Assembly (NCBI RefSeq): GCF_034120055.1
Contig: NZ_CP139368.1
Location: forward strand, 372,001 to 436,000
Direction of reading: 5' to 3'
Source: Microbacterium rhizosphaerae
GTDB lineage: Bacteria > Actinomycetota > Actinomycetes > Actinomycetales > Microbacteriaceae
Length of the DNA: 64,000 bases
Each line of letters begins with the position of its first letter. Position 1 is the stretch's first letter. This document shows positions 52,845 through 61,526 of this stretch, one piece after another. A program made the position numbers and the translations under genes. The notes beneath the pieces were generated by a model that was not told where the DNA came from, made no database searches, and saw nothing but the letters and a program-made list of their open reading frames with translations.

Positions 52845-53588
52845 GTGGCTGGTGCCGATGAAATGCCTCTCGACCTCGATCGCGGCCTGCTGTCGGACCG
52901 CATCTACGAGCTCGTCAAGGCGATGATCAAGGACTCGACGCTGAAGCCGGGCGAGCAGATCGTCGAATCCCAGCTGGCCCGGCGACTGAGCGTGAGCCAG
53001 GCACCCGTCCGCGAGGCGCTGAAACGACTGACCCATGACGGCCTCGTCACGCACGTCCGGCACCACGGCAGCTTCGTCACCGAGTTCTCCAAGCGCGAGG
53101 CCGAGCACGCTCGCATCGCGCGCGTGGCGCTCGAAGGGCTGGCCGCGCGGCTCGCGCAGGGTCGCATCGACGCGACCACAAGAGACCTGCTCCTGTCGAT
53201 CATCGGCCAGATGCACGCCGCTGCTGACGCGAGCGACATCGCCGCGTTCCGGGAACTCGACTTCGAGTTCCACAAGACGGTCGTCGTCGCGTGCGGAAAC
53301 CCCTATCTCCCGAGGATGTGGGACATCGTCGAGCCGAGCCTGCGATCGATGCACGTGCTGTCCGACCCCGCGTTCGACGGCGACTGGCACGTCGTGGCCG
53401 ACATGCACCGCGCGCTCCTCGATGCTTTGGAGGGCGACGACCCCACCGCCGCCGAGGACCTCTTCACCGCACACGCTCTCGGCATGGGCAGCGCGCCGGA
53501 CAGGCCCATGGGGCCCACCATCAACCGCTACATCGAGCAGCTGCGGTCCGACGAGGCGGGTTCGGATTCGGGGGAATCCGACCGTTGA
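52845..53588 (+). CDS. GntR/FadR-family (FCD) transcriptional regulator, copy 1
   Basis: A 247-residue regulator. The winged-helix domain contains LKPGEQIVESQLARRLSVSQ and APVREALKRLTHDGLV; the FCD ligand domain carries the metal-binding-type His/Asp residues in FRELDFEFHKTVVVACGN and ADMHRALLDALEGDD. It shares long stretches with the regulator at 62228 (for example VSQ-PVREALKRLTH, RHHGSFV, PRMWDI-EPSLRS-HVLSDP), so they arose by duplication. It ends the + strand operon and is convergent with the amidohydrolase gene. Relatives (UxuR, ExuR) sense uronates or sugar acids. GTG start set by the -10. Confidence 0.88.
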   Translation: MAGADEMPLDLDRGLLSDRIYELVKAMIKDSTLKPGEQIVESQLARRLSVSQAPVREALKRLTHDGLVTHVRHHGSFVTEFSKREAEHARIARVALEGLAARLAQGRIDATTRDLLLSIIGQMHAAADASDIAAFRELDFEFHKTVVVACGNPYLPRMWDIVEPSLRSMHVLSDPAFDGDWHVVADMHRALLDALEGDDPTAAEDLFTAHALGMGSAPDRPMGPTINRYIEQLRSDEAGSDSGESDR

Positions 53589-53589
53589 G

Positions 53590-54444
53590 TCAGCGGGGAG
53601 CCGTCGAGCCGTAGAGTCGATCGGCGGTGCGACCCCAGACGGACCGTGACTCGTCCGCGGTCAGGTCGGGCAACGCGCGTGCGGTGCGCTCGACGATCGC
53701 CGCATAATCGCCGGCGAGGGTCGACATCGGCCAGTCACTGCCGAACATGAGGCGATGAGGTCCGAGTGTCTCGATCGCCGCTGCGACGGCGCTGCGGACA
53801 GCCGCATCGGCATCCGACAGCGTCCCGGAACGGGCGAACAGGCCGGAGATCTTCGCCGAGACGGTGGGGCTTCCCCCCAGCTCGGCCAGGGCTGCCCGCC
53901 ATGACGCGGTCGGTTCGTGCGAGCCGAGTCCGAGGTGGCACAGCACGATCTGCAGCCGCGGATGCTCCGCCGCGAGATCGCGGACGACCGCGAGCTGATC
54001 GGGCCGGAGCAGCAGCTCCAGAACGATGCCGTGCTCTTCGAGTCGGCTCAGCAGAGCGCCGAGGCCCTCGAGGTCAGTCCAGTCCGCGGGGCGGCGCTGA
54101 AGGGGAAGACGCACGCCGGCGGGCAGCGTGCCGGCGCGGTTGATGACCGGCTGCACCGCCCCCAGCCATGCGCCGGCGGCCGGCGCGTACTGCAGCACCA
54201 CGCGAGACGGGATGACGTCGGACCGCGCGGCGACGTCGAGCAGCCACTCCGCCTCCGCTGCGGTGTCGCCCGCCTGAACCGCGACGGCGCCCGTCACCGG
54301 CAGCCCGGCGATCGCCGCCGTGAGGTCGCCCACGCGATAGCGCTGCGCGAGAGGCGGGACCTTCGCGAGCCACTCCAGCTCGAAGCGGCTGGTATCCCAC
54401 AGGTGGACGTGCGCGTCGAGGATCGCGTCGGCCGGTTCAGGCAT
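53590..54444 (-). CDS. Amidohydrolase-family lactonase (fuconolactonase-like)
   Basis: A 284-residue metal-dependent TIM-barrel hydrolase (PF04909). Metal-site residues are H12 and H14 in LDAHVHLWD, VLCHLGLGSHE, and FGSDWPMS near the C-terminus. Proteins of this subfamily open sugar lactones (L-fuconolactonase, L-rhamnonolactonase) or pyrone dicarboxylate lactones. With the aldose dehydrogenase immediately upstream, which would make a lactone, the natural role is hydrolysis of an aldonolactone. It overlaps that gene by eight bases. ATG 54444 gives the usual short N-terminus; open sequence further upstream belongs to the dehydrogenase. Confidence 0.82.
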   Translation of the reverse strand: MPEPADAILDAHVHLWDTSRFELEWLAKVPPLAQRYRVGDLTAAIAGLPVTGAVAVQAGDTAAEAEWLLDVAARSDVIPSRVVLQYAPAAGAWLGAVQPVINRAGTLPAGVRLPLQRRPADWTDLEGLGALLSRLEEHGIVLELLLRPDQLAVVRDLAAEHPRLQIVLCHLGLGSHEPTASWRAALAELGGSPTVSAKISGLFARSGTLSDADAAVRSAVAAAIETLGPHRLMFGSDWPMSTLAGDYAAIVERTARALPDLTADESRSVWGRTADRLYGSTAPR

Positions 54445-55375
54445 CCAATTCCGTCCAGAGCGCGAGCGGTATCGTCGCCTCGGCATCCGCAGCGAACTGA
54501 CGCACCTCGTCGGCGGTCCGGGCTCCGACGACCACGCCGGCGACGGTGGGATGCCGCAGCGGGAAGCGGATGGCGGCTGCCGAAAGTCGGACCCCGTGCT
54601 CGATGCAGCGTCGTTGGAGGGCGCGTGCCCGAGCCAGCTCTGCGGCTGTCGCCGGCCGATAGTCGTACATCGCGTCATCACGGGGGTCGGCGAGGATCCC
54701 CGTGTTGAACACGCCTGCGGCGATCACTGCGACGTCGTTCCCGGCCGCCGTGGGGAGCAGGTCTCGCTCGGCAGACCGGTCGAGCAGCGTGTAGCGTCCG
54801 GCGACCATGACGAGGTCGACATCGGCTTCGGCGGCGAACCGCGCGAGCGGCTCCGAGAAGTTCATGCCGACGCCGATCGCCCTGACGACACCCTCGTCGC
54901 GCAGCCGCACCATCGCGGGGATCGCCTCCCGGAGCGCGAGGTCGACATCCTCCGGGTCGTGCAGATACAGCACATCGATGCGATCGACCTCGAGCCGGGC
55001 AAGGCTCGATTCGAGACTGCGCAGCACTCCGTCCGCACTGAGGTCCTTCGCGGTGCGAACTCCGACGCCGCCGCTCGGGACGACCTCGCCGCGCGCATCG
55101 AGGATCTGCCGTCCGACCTTCGTCGCGATCGAGACCGTGTCCCGCTCGACATCGCGCAGGGCAGCGCCGAGTCGGCGCTCGCTCAGGCCGGCGCCGTAGT
55201 GCGGTGCGGTGTCGAAGAACCGGATGCCCGAAGCCAGTGCCTGTGCGACTGTCGCGCCGGCGTCCGCCTCGGTGACACTCGTGAACAGATCGCCGATCGG
55301 CGCACAGCCCAGGCCGACGCCGGCCAGCGTGCGATCGATTCGGCTCAGCGGGGCAAGGACGTGGTCGAGCGCCAT
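54437..55375 (-). CDS. Aldo/keto reductase, aldose (L-fucose-type) dehydrogenase
   Basis: A 312-residue AKR. The catalytic tetrad is visible as D55 and Y60 in FFDTAPHYGAGLSE, K86 in IATKVG, and H139 in VLYLHDPEDVD. The sequence VGLGCAPIGDLFTSVTEADA and the wider pattern match D-threo-aldose 1-dehydrogenase / L-fucose dehydrogenase, which oxidise C1 of L-fucose, D-arabinose or L-galactose to the lactone with NAD. A lactonase follows and an RraA-type protein precedes it. Overlaps the RraA gene by 31 bases. Exact sugar not certain. Confidence 0.83.
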   Translation of the reverse strand: MALDHVLAPLSRIDRTLAGVGLGCAPIGDLFTSVTEADAGATVAQALASGIRFFDTAPHYGAGLSERRLGAALRDVERDTVSIATKVGRQILDARGEVVPSGGVGVRTAKDLSADGVLRSLESSLARLEVDRIDVLYLHDPEDVDLALREAIPAMVRLRDEGVVRAIGVGMNFSEPLARFAAEADVDLVMVAGRYTLLDRSAERDLLPTAAGNDVAVIAAGVFNTGILADPRDDAMYDYRPATAAELARARALQRRCIEHGVRLSAAAIRFPLRHPTVAGVVVGARTADEVRQFAADAEATIPLALWTELDA

Positions 55376-56133
55376 GCCTCGTACTCCTCGCGGCTCGCCG
55401 GCGTCAGCGGATAGTAGTCGCTGAGCCGGGCGCCGGCATCGAGGCGCTCGCGGCTGAAGACCTCCCAATCCTGGTGGTCCTTGGCGGCGTCGCGCACCTG
55501 CGGCGCCAGCGCCTGCGGTACGACGACCGGGCCGTCGTCGTCGGCCACGACGAAGTCACCCGGCATGCACAGCACGCCGCCGACGGCGACCGGCACGTCG
55601 TAGGCCCACGGGAACAGCTCGGACTGCGAGGCGTAGTGGGGGGTGGCGCCGGTGCACCAGACCGGGATGCCCAGTTCGCGGATGCGGCCGGCGTCGCGGA
55701 TACGGCCATCGACGACGATGCCTGCGCCGCCCTTGCGCTGGAAGTATCGGGCGAGGATGTCGCCGATGCATCCGGAGAAGGCGCTGCCGTACGCCTGGAT
55801 GACGAGTACGTCACCGGGCTGCACGGTCTCCATCACGGCCCAGAGGGCCGTGTGACGCTCGACGTACTCCTGCGACAGCCCCGACGCGAGGTCCTCGCGC
55901 TGCGGCATGAACTGCAGCGTGAGCGCGGATCCCACCACCTTCTGGCCCGGAACCAGCGGCCGCGGGCCTTCCACGAACGTTCGCCGGACGCCGAGGGCGT
56001 GGAGCTTCGAGCACGCCGTCGCCGACCCGATCTCCTGCATCGCCTCGAGTTCGTCGGCATCCGGACGGCTCCACTCGCCGCCGCGGATCGGAAGATCGAC
56101 GGCGCGGTGAGGCGCGATCAGCTGATCGGTCAT
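55345..56133 (-). CDS. RraA / HMG-aldolase family protein
   Basis: A 262-residue protein of the RraA-like family, which includes RNase E inhibitors and class II pyruvate aldolases (HMG/CHA aldolase). Features are KVVGSALTLQFMPQ, VQPGDVLVIQAYG, GCIGDILARYFQRKGGAGIV, and VVDGRIRDAGRIRELGIPVW, where the Arg-Asp pair would bind the divalent metal and the pyruvate moiety. RNase E regulation is unlikely in a sugar operon, so aldol cleavage of a 2-keto-3-deoxy sugar acid or decarboxylation is the likelier role; this is inference. RBS GAGGGG precedes ATG 56133, which overlaps the preceding stop by four bases. Confidence 0.8.
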   Translation of the reverse strand: MTDQLIAPHRAVDLPIRGGEWSRPDADELEAMQEIGSATACSKLHALGVRRTFVEGPRPLVPGQKVVGSALTLQFMPQREDLASGLSQEYVERHTALWAVMETVQPGDVLVIQAYGSAFSGCIGDILARYFQRKGGAGIVVDGRIRDAGRIRELGIPVWCTGATPHYASQSELFPWAYDVPVAVGGVLCMPGDFVVADDDGPVVVPQALAPQVRDAAKDHQDWEVFSRERLDAGARLSDYYPLTPASREEYEAWRSTTSLPR

Positions 56134-58070
56134 GTTGGTGTCCCCTCGGTTGCTGGTTGGTGAGCGGCAGACTGGTGCCGGGGCTGTCGGATGGCTTCTG
56201 TGGTGATCAGGACGAGCTTCGCGCGATGGGCCGGGGGAAGGTCGACGACGATCGACGGGGCGTCGACGTCGGTCGCGTGCGAGACGACCTCGCCCGGATC
56301 GGATGTGTAGGCGACGGGGCTGCCGGGGAAATCGGATCCGGCTTCGCCGGTCGATCGCACGGACCGGATGTCGCGCTCGCCGAACCTGCCCGGACGGATC
56401 CGCACCCGCCGCCGCTCGCGATTCGAGAGGTTGACGAGCTCGACGGCGATCTCGTCGCCGTCGATCGAGGTGACCAGCGCGGCCACGTCTCTGGGCAGTC
56501 CCGGTCGGGCCCGTTCGACGTCCTCGTAGCTCACGGCGACGAGCGGAAGTCCGCCGTTGTAGAGCACCTGCGGCGCTCCCGAGATCAGCTGCCCGAGCAC
56601 CTCGGTGACGACGGGCTGCACGCGCTGCCAGAAGTGGATGTGCACCGTGGCCGGGTCGGGATGCTCGGTCTCCATGAGGGCGATGCGGCGAGCGACCTGG
56701 CCGAGCGCCATGGAGAGCGCACGTTCGGGGTAGTCGGGGTTCTCGCCGGCGAGGTAGCTCAGCCACGGCATGTCGTGACCGCCCTCGGCCTTGTCGCGGA
56801 ACGGGCGCACAGCGGTGGGCGACTCGGACTGGACCGGCAGAAGGCGGCGCAGCCGGTCGAGGTCGGCGGCATCGCGCGAGAACCACCACAGCCACGTCGG
56901 CAGCTCCATCGGCATCGGCCCGAAGTCGAACCAGCCGTCCTCGCCGAAGCGGTGGGGGACGAGCTGCGCCTCGTTCCAGGCATCCGCGCCCAGCCTGCTC
57001 AGCGAGTTCGCCTGCAGGCTCATCGGGGTCTCGGCGACCGTCGCCGTGATCGCGTGGTCGATGACCGTGTCGAGGGGTGCACGGGCGAGTTCGAGGTGCG
57101 TCCGATCGCCGGTGACGATCGCGGCGTTGATCCCGCCGATGAGCGCCGCCATGCCGACGCAGGGGAGGCCGTGGGGCCAGGTCCAGCCGTAGTGGCCGCC
57201 GTACCAGCGTCCGCCCTGCAGCGACCCGACCAGTCCGTCGGGCCCGGCGTTGTCGGGAAGCAGACCGCCGTTCGCGGCGGCGCGACCGCGCCATCCGCCC
57301 ACGTACCGCTCGATCCAATCCGCCGCACGCTGATCTCCGTCGTAGAGCCAGTGATTGGCGACGAGACTCGTCGCGGCGAGGTTCACCGCCACGTCGCCGT
57401 GCGCGCGACGTCGCATCTCGGCGCCCATGAGATCGGCCTTGGCCGGGTCTGCCAGATCGTCCCACCGGTCGATGCCGTCGAGGCCGTGGATCGGCAGGCC
57501 GTACGGCCGCATGCTCTCCTGGTCGGCGGAGTAGGAGGTCCATTCGTCGCCGACGCCCTCGAGCGCACCGAGCGCGCCGTTGTGCGGCGCGAGGATCACA
57601 TTCGCGTCTGGGTCGTAGTTGCCGTTCGCCGGATCCAGATAGAGCTCGGCGAACCGGCGTGCGCGGTCCCGGAACTCGGCGTCGTCGGGATCGGCCGCGC
57701 AGAGGGCGTAGAAGAAGATGAGCGACTCGCCCTGGTGGAACCAGTCGTACCCGTTCTCGTACTCGTCCGTGAGCATGCCGGCTTCGGTGAGCTGCGCCGT
57801 GACGCCGCGCCAATGGTGCTTGGCCGCATCGAGGATGTCGCCTGCGCCGCCCAGGGCGTAGAAGGCGGGCCAGTTGAAGAACGGCTCGTAGAAGTCGTCG
57901 ACGCCGTCGCGGCTCTGCAAGGCTCCGCTGTACCGGAGTCGACCATCGGACTCGCAGTAGAGCTCGACGAACCGCGGCCAGGCTCGCTCGATCTCGTCGA
58001 ACAGGCGGCGCTGGAGCACCGCCCACGCGGGAATCTCGCGCATCGGGGCGACGAGCACGGGACCGGGCAT
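56130..58070 (-). CDS. Large unassigned protein, possibly (alpha/alpha)6-barrel carbohydrate-active
   Basis: A 646-residue protein not matched to a family I know. Aromatic and acidic stretches typical of six-hairpin glycosidases recur: FYEPFFNWPAFYALGGAGD, DWFHQGESLIFFYALCAAD, GRWYGGHYGWTWPHGLPCVG, GWFDFGPMPMELPTWLWWF. A C-terminal beta-sandwich (about 520-630, with VELVNLSNRERRRVRIRPG) follows. There is no signal peptide, so it is cytoplasmic. It lies three bases after the ABC permease stop and overlaps the RraA gene, so it is a core member of this operon. It may cleave the imported glycoside or unsaturated uronide. Confidence 0.6.
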   Translation of the reverse strand: MPGPVLVAPMREIPAWAVLQRRLFDEIERAWPRFVELYCESDGRLRYSGALQSRDGVDDFYEPFFNWPAFYALGGAGDILDAAKHHWRGVTAQLTEAGMLTDEYENGYDWFHQGESLIFFYALCAADPDDAEFRDRARRFAELYLDPANGNYDPDANVILAPHNGALGALEGVGDEWTSYSADQESMRPYGLPIHGLDGIDRWDDLADPAKADLMGAEMRRRAHGDVAVNLAATSLVANHWLYDGDQRAADWIERYVGGWRGRAAANGGLLPDNAGPDGLVGSLQGGRWYGGHYGWTWPHGLPCVGMAALIGGINAAIVTGDRTHLELARAPLDTVIDHAITATVAETPMSLQANSLSRLGADAWNEAQLVPHRFGEDGWFDFGPMPMELPTWLWWFSRDAADLDRLRRLLPVQSESPTAVRPFRDKAEGGHDMPWLSYLAGENPDYPERALSMALGQVARRIALMETEHPDPATVHIHFWQRVQPVVTEVLGQLISGAPQVLYNGGLPLVAVSYEDVERARPGLPRDVAALVTSIDGDEIAVELVNLSNRERRRVRIRPGRFGERDIRSVRSTGEAGSDFPGSPVAYTSDPGEVVSHATDVDAPSIVVDLPPAHRAKLVLITTEAIRQPRHQSAAHQPATEGTPT

Positions 58071-58073
58071 CGA

Positions 58074-59006
58074 TCAGCCCTTCGTCGCCCCGGCGACCAG
58101 GCCGCCGATGATGTGCCGCTGCATGATGACGAAGAAGATCATCACCGGCGCAACGGCCAGGAGCAGGGTGGGGAAGACGGTCGTGTAGTCCGTCTGGTAC
58201 TGGCCGACAGCGGCGAAGACGCCGGTCGTCACCGTGTGGATCCCGGAGCTCGGTCCCAGGATGATCTGCGGATTGATCCAGTCGTTCCAGATGCTGACGG
58301 AGTTCAGCACCAGGATCGTGCCGACCACGGGCTTCATCATCGGGAAGATGCACGACCAGAACGCCCGGATCTTGCCCGCCCCGTCGAGCTCGGCGGCTTC
58401 GTCGATCTCCCGGGGGAGCGAACGGATGTACGCCGTGAACAGGAAGATCGTGATCGGGAGCGTCAGAGCGGTCTCGAACAGCACGAATCCGGGGATCGTG
58501 CCGATGAGGCCGAGCACCCGGAGGACGTAGACGACCGGGATGAGCGTGACCTGACCGGGGATGAACAGCCCGGAGACGAAGAACAGCAGCAATGCGAGGT
58601 GCCACTTGCGCTTGCCGCGGGCGATCACGTAGGCCGCCGGCGACGCGATCACGATGCAGAAGAAGTTGACGAGGAGCACGAACAGCACGGTGATGCCGTA
58701 CGCGCCGAGGACGTTGAAGTCCTTGCTCGTCGCCGCCTTCACGAGGTAGGTCAACGAGAACGAGCCGGGGGAGAATCCGAGCGGGTTGGCGAAGATGTCC
58801 GCCTGGGACTTGAAGGCGCTGATGACCATGATGTACATCGGCACGAGCATGATCACCGCGAGCACCGCGATGAAGAGCCATTTCAGGATGCGGGGCGCGA
58901 GCGGGACGCGGATCCTGGTCGTCTTCGCGCCGCCCACGCGGCGTTCACGAGAGACCTCGAGGACGTCGTCCACGGGCTTGGAGGGGGTTGCTTCGAGGAT
59001 CGACAT
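58074..59006 (-). CDS. Carbohydrate ABC transporter permease (MalG type)
   Basis: A 310-residue CUT1 permease with six membrane helices. The cytoplasmic EAA loop is LPREIDEAAELDGAGKIRAF. The N-terminal 40 residues are a cytoplasmic leader, after which the first helix WLFIAVLAVIMLVPMYIMVI begins. It pairs with the permease upstream; the start codon overlaps that gene's stop by one base. The ATPase (MsiK type) is not encoded here, as is usual in actinobacteria where one ATPase serves several importers. Confidence 0.9.
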   Translation of the reverse strand: MSILEATPSKPVDDVLEVSRERRVGGAKTTRIRVPLAPRILKWLFIAVLAVIMLVPMYIMVISAFKSQADIFANPLGFSPGSFSLTYLVKAATSKDFNVLGAYGITVLFVLLVNFFCIVIASPAAYVIARGKRKWHLALLLFFVSGLFIPGQVTLIPVVYVLRVLGLIGTIPGFVLFETALTLPITIFLFTAYIRSLPREIDEAAELDGAGKIRAFWSCIFPMMKPVVGTILVLNSVSIWNDWINPQIILGPSSGIHTVTTGVFAAVGQYQTDYTTVFPTLLLAVAPVMIFFVIMQRHIIGGLVAGATKG

Positions 59007-59905
59007 CACTCGCTCACCTTCTTCTCGGCGCCGCGACGAGCGAGCGTGACGGCGATGCCCAGTGCTGCAGTGACGACGAGCAGGATGACGGACTGTGCCG
59101 CGCCGAACCCGAGCCGGGCATTCTGGAAGGAGTCGCTCAGGATCTGATAGACGATGGTCTGGGTCGACCCCGCCGGCCCGCCATCCGTCAAGGACACGAC
59201 GATGTCGTAGACCTTGAGCAGGCCGACGACACTGAGAACGACGTTCACGGTGACGATCGGAGCGAGCAAGGGCAGCGTGATGTTGCGGAACTGCGCCCAC
59301 TTGCCTGCGCCGTCGACCGTCGCGGCCTCGTAGAGTTCGGCGGGGATCGACTTCAGCCCGGCGATGTAGAGGATCATGCTGAATCCGAAGCCCGCCCACA
59401 CGATCGTGGCGATGATCGTGCCCTTGGCGAAAGTGGCCTCGGTGAGGAACGGCACCTCGGGGAGGCCGGCCCGGGTCAGGAAGGTGTTCATGACGCCATG
59501 CGGTGCGAGGAGGGCAGACCACAGGAAGCCGATGATGAGGGCGCTGATGATGTGGGGGAAGAAGAAGACCATGCGCGCCGTCGAGTTGAGCGCGCCCGAG
59601 CCGGCGATGAGCGCGGCGGTGAGGAGTCCGAGGGCATTGCAGGCCAGCGTGCCGATGACGGCGATGGCCAGGGTGAAGGTGGCACCGTCGATGCTGCGCG
59701 GGTTCTTGAAGGCGCGGGCGTAGTTCTCGAAGCCGATGAAGTCGAAGTTGAGGCTGTAGCCGGTCCAGTTCGTGAAGCTCAGCACGAACGCGAGTCCCAT
59801 CGGGATCACGAAGATGGCCGTGAACAGGGCGACTGCCGGAGCGGTCATGAGGAAGCCGGGCAGTCGTCGCTTCCAGGTGATCAGGATCTTGGATGCATCG
59901 GTCAT
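59006..59905 (-). CDS. Carbohydrate ABC transporter permease (MalF type)
   Basis: A 299-residue CUT1 permease. Helices start at FLMTAPAVALFTAIFVIPMG, and the EAA loop reads IPAELYEAATVDGAGKWAQF. It follows the binding protein gene after 77 bases that hold a strong stem-loop. It forms the heterodimeric channel with the next gene. Confidence 0.9.
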   Translation of the reverse strand: MTDASKILITWKRRLPGFLMTAPAVALFTAIFVIPMGLAFVLSFTNWTGYSLNFDFIGFENYARAFKNPRSIDGATFTLAIAVIGTLACNALGLLTAALIAGSGALNSTARMVFFFPHIISALIIGFLWSALLAPHGVMNTFLTRAGLPEVPFLTEATFAKGTIIATIVWAGFGFSMILYIAGLKSIPAELYEAATVDGAGKWAQFRNITLPLLAPIVTVNVVLSVVGLLKVYDIVVSLTDGGPAGSTQTIVYQILSDSFQNARLGFGAAQSVILLVVTAALGIAVTLARRGAEKKVSE

Positions 59906-59937
59906 CGTCGACCTCTCGTTTCGTCGGTTGTCATGAA

Positions 59938-59971
59938 TGCCGGGGCGCGAGGCGGACCTCACGCCCCGGCA
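59938..59971 (-). promoter_or_regulatory. Intercistronic stem-loop between binding protein and permeases
   Basis: TGCCGGGGCG (59938-59947) and CGCCCCGGCA (59962-59971) form a 10-base stem with an inner GAGG/CCTC pairing. It lies directly after the binding protein stop, with no T-run. Such elements raise binding-protein mRNA stability relative to permease mRNA or act as partial terminators in ABC operons. Confidence 0.7.
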
Positions 59972-59982
59972 CTGCAGGTCGT

Positions 59983-61248
59983 CTACTGCGCGGCGAACCA
60001 GTCGTCCATGGCCTTCAGCATCGCGTCGGCCGACTCTCCGGTCATCAGGGCCTGCGCCTCGGTGTTCAGCTCCGCGTTGTATCCCGGAGCGACCGTGCGC
60101 TCGCCGTACCCGTCGCCCGACGGCGTGAACGCCTTGGCGGGGGTGTCGGCGATGATCTTCTGGAGCTCGTCGCCCAGGGGTGTCGTCTTGTACTCGTAGC
60201 CCGTGCGGAAGTTGCCGTCGGCCTGGAGCTGCGAGATCACCGCGGCCTTGTCGGTGACGAGGTACTCGACCAGCTTCGCAGCGGCATCCTGGTGCTTCGA
60301 CGCCTTCATGATGATGTACGGGTTCGCCATGTTGGCGATCTGCGCGGGAGTCTTGACACCACTCTCGGCCGGGGCCGCGAACACGCCGATCTCCGGCTTG
60401 CTGGTCGCCTTCGCCTCGGCGGCGGAGAACCACGCGCCCATCGGGTACATCGCGGCCTTGCCGGCGAGGAACGACGCCTCAGCGTCGGCGTACTTCACGC
60501 CGACGGCATCTGCGGGGATGTAGCCGTCCTTGACCCACGACGCGTATCGCTTGACCGCGGTGCTGTACGTGTCGCTCCACTTCTTGTCGCCGGAGGAGAT
60601 GTGCTTGTACCAGTCGGGGTCCTTGCCGAGGACGGTCGGGATGCCCGTGTACTGCAGGGCGAGCTGGCTCATCCACTCGCCGCCGCTCTGGATGGGGGTC
60701 CACCCGGCGTCCTTCAGCTTCTTCAGGTCCGCCTCGAACTCCTCCATGGTCTTGGGGGGCGCGGTGATCCCGGCATCCTGGAACGCCTTCTTGTTGTAGA
60801 AGATCGTGCCCTGCAGCTGGAAGCCGACGCCGGCGACGAGGTTCTTGCCGTCCATCTTGTACTGGTCGGCGAGCGGGCCCTTCTTCGCCCACGTGTACTT
60901 CGAGAGATCGACGAGTTCAGGTGCCAGGGTCGCGTTCGGTGTGAGCGTCTCGACGACGTCGGGGACATCGCCCGAGGCGAGCAGCGTGGGGAGGGTCTTT
61001 CCGACCCCGTTGACCGGCATCACGATCTTGACGGAGATGTTGGGGTTCGCCGCCTCGAACGGTCCGACGAGCGCGTTCCAGTACGCCTGAGTGAGGTTGG
61101 GGGTGATGTTGACGAGCATGCTGAGCTCGACCTTCTCCTGCGGCGCCTTGCTGGCGGGGGCGCTGCCGGCAGAGCTGCACCCTGTGAGGACGAGGCCGAC
61201 AGCGGCGAGGCCGGCGGCCGCCGTCACAGTGAAACGGCGTGTGATCAT
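59983..61248 (-). CDS. Sugar ABC transporter substrate-binding lipoprotein
   Basis: A 421-residue CUT1 binding protein. The signal peptide ends in lipobox LTGC (cysteine at 24). The body follows the family-1 pattern: MLVNITPNLTQAYWNALVGP, LASGDVPDVVETLT, KKAFQDAGITAPPKTMEEFE, MGAWFSAAEAKATS. It captures the sugar for the two permeases downstream. GGAAGG lies before ATG 61248. The promoter carries two copies of the shared operator motif, tying uptake to the GntR regulators. The ligand is unknown; an oligosaccharide or uronide is likely from context. Confidence 0.92.
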   Translation of the reverse strand: MITRRFTVTAAAGLAAVGLVLTGCSSAGSAPASKAPQEKVELSMLVNITPNLTQAYWNALVGPFEAANPNISVKIVMPVNGVGKTLPTLLASGDVPDVVETLTPNATLAPELVDLSKYTWAKKGPLADQYKMDGKNLVAGVGFQLQGTIFYNKKAFQDAGITAPPKTMEEFEADLKKLKDAGWTPIQSGGEWMSQLALQYTGIPTVLGKDPDWYKHISSGDKKWSDTYSTAVKRYASWVKDGYIPADAVGVKYADAEASFLAGKAAMYPMGAWFSAAEAKATSKPEIGVFAAPAESGVKTPAQIANMANPYIIMKASKHQDAAAKLVEYLVTDKAAVISQLQADGNFRTGYEYKTTPLGDELQKIIADTPAKAFTPSGDGYGERTVAPGYNAELNTEAQALMTGESADAMLKAMDDWFAAQ

Positions 61249-61526
61249 CTTTGAACCTTCCGTGGTTTCGGATCCCCTTGGTGAGGAGCATCGCTAGATT
61301 ACGATAATCGATAATCGTTGGCAAGCCTCTTATCGATAATCGGTGGGACGAATCTGGCGACGTCTGGATCGGCGATGAAGGCCGCGACGATGCCCCTCGC
61401 ATGGAGGTGGCGTCGCAATGGGGCCGCAACATGCTACGTGGCTGAACCTGGGGTGGTCCTGTCAGGCCGGACGCCCTCTCGGGCTTCCCCGCCTCGATAC
61501 TCGGCATCCTGGGGCGTGATCTCCGG
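61249..61526. promoter_or_regulatory. Promoter region of the sugar importer with operator sites C1 and C2
   Basis: ACGATAATCGATAATCGTTG at 61301-61320 and TTATCGATAATCGG at 61330-61343 are two copies of the shared motif. On the minus strand TAATCT (61301-61296) is a likely -10, so the first copy covers the -35 and spacer. The rest of this 278-base gap, up to the esterase stop at 61527, holds nothing I recognise. Confidence 0.7.

Noticed and set aside
55345..58881. A 1178-codon open frame on the minus strand
   Set aside because: It joins antisense or out-of-frame sequence of two permease/hydrolase genes to the true RraA gene. Only the last 262 codons (from 56133) show family sequence and a ribosome-binding site.
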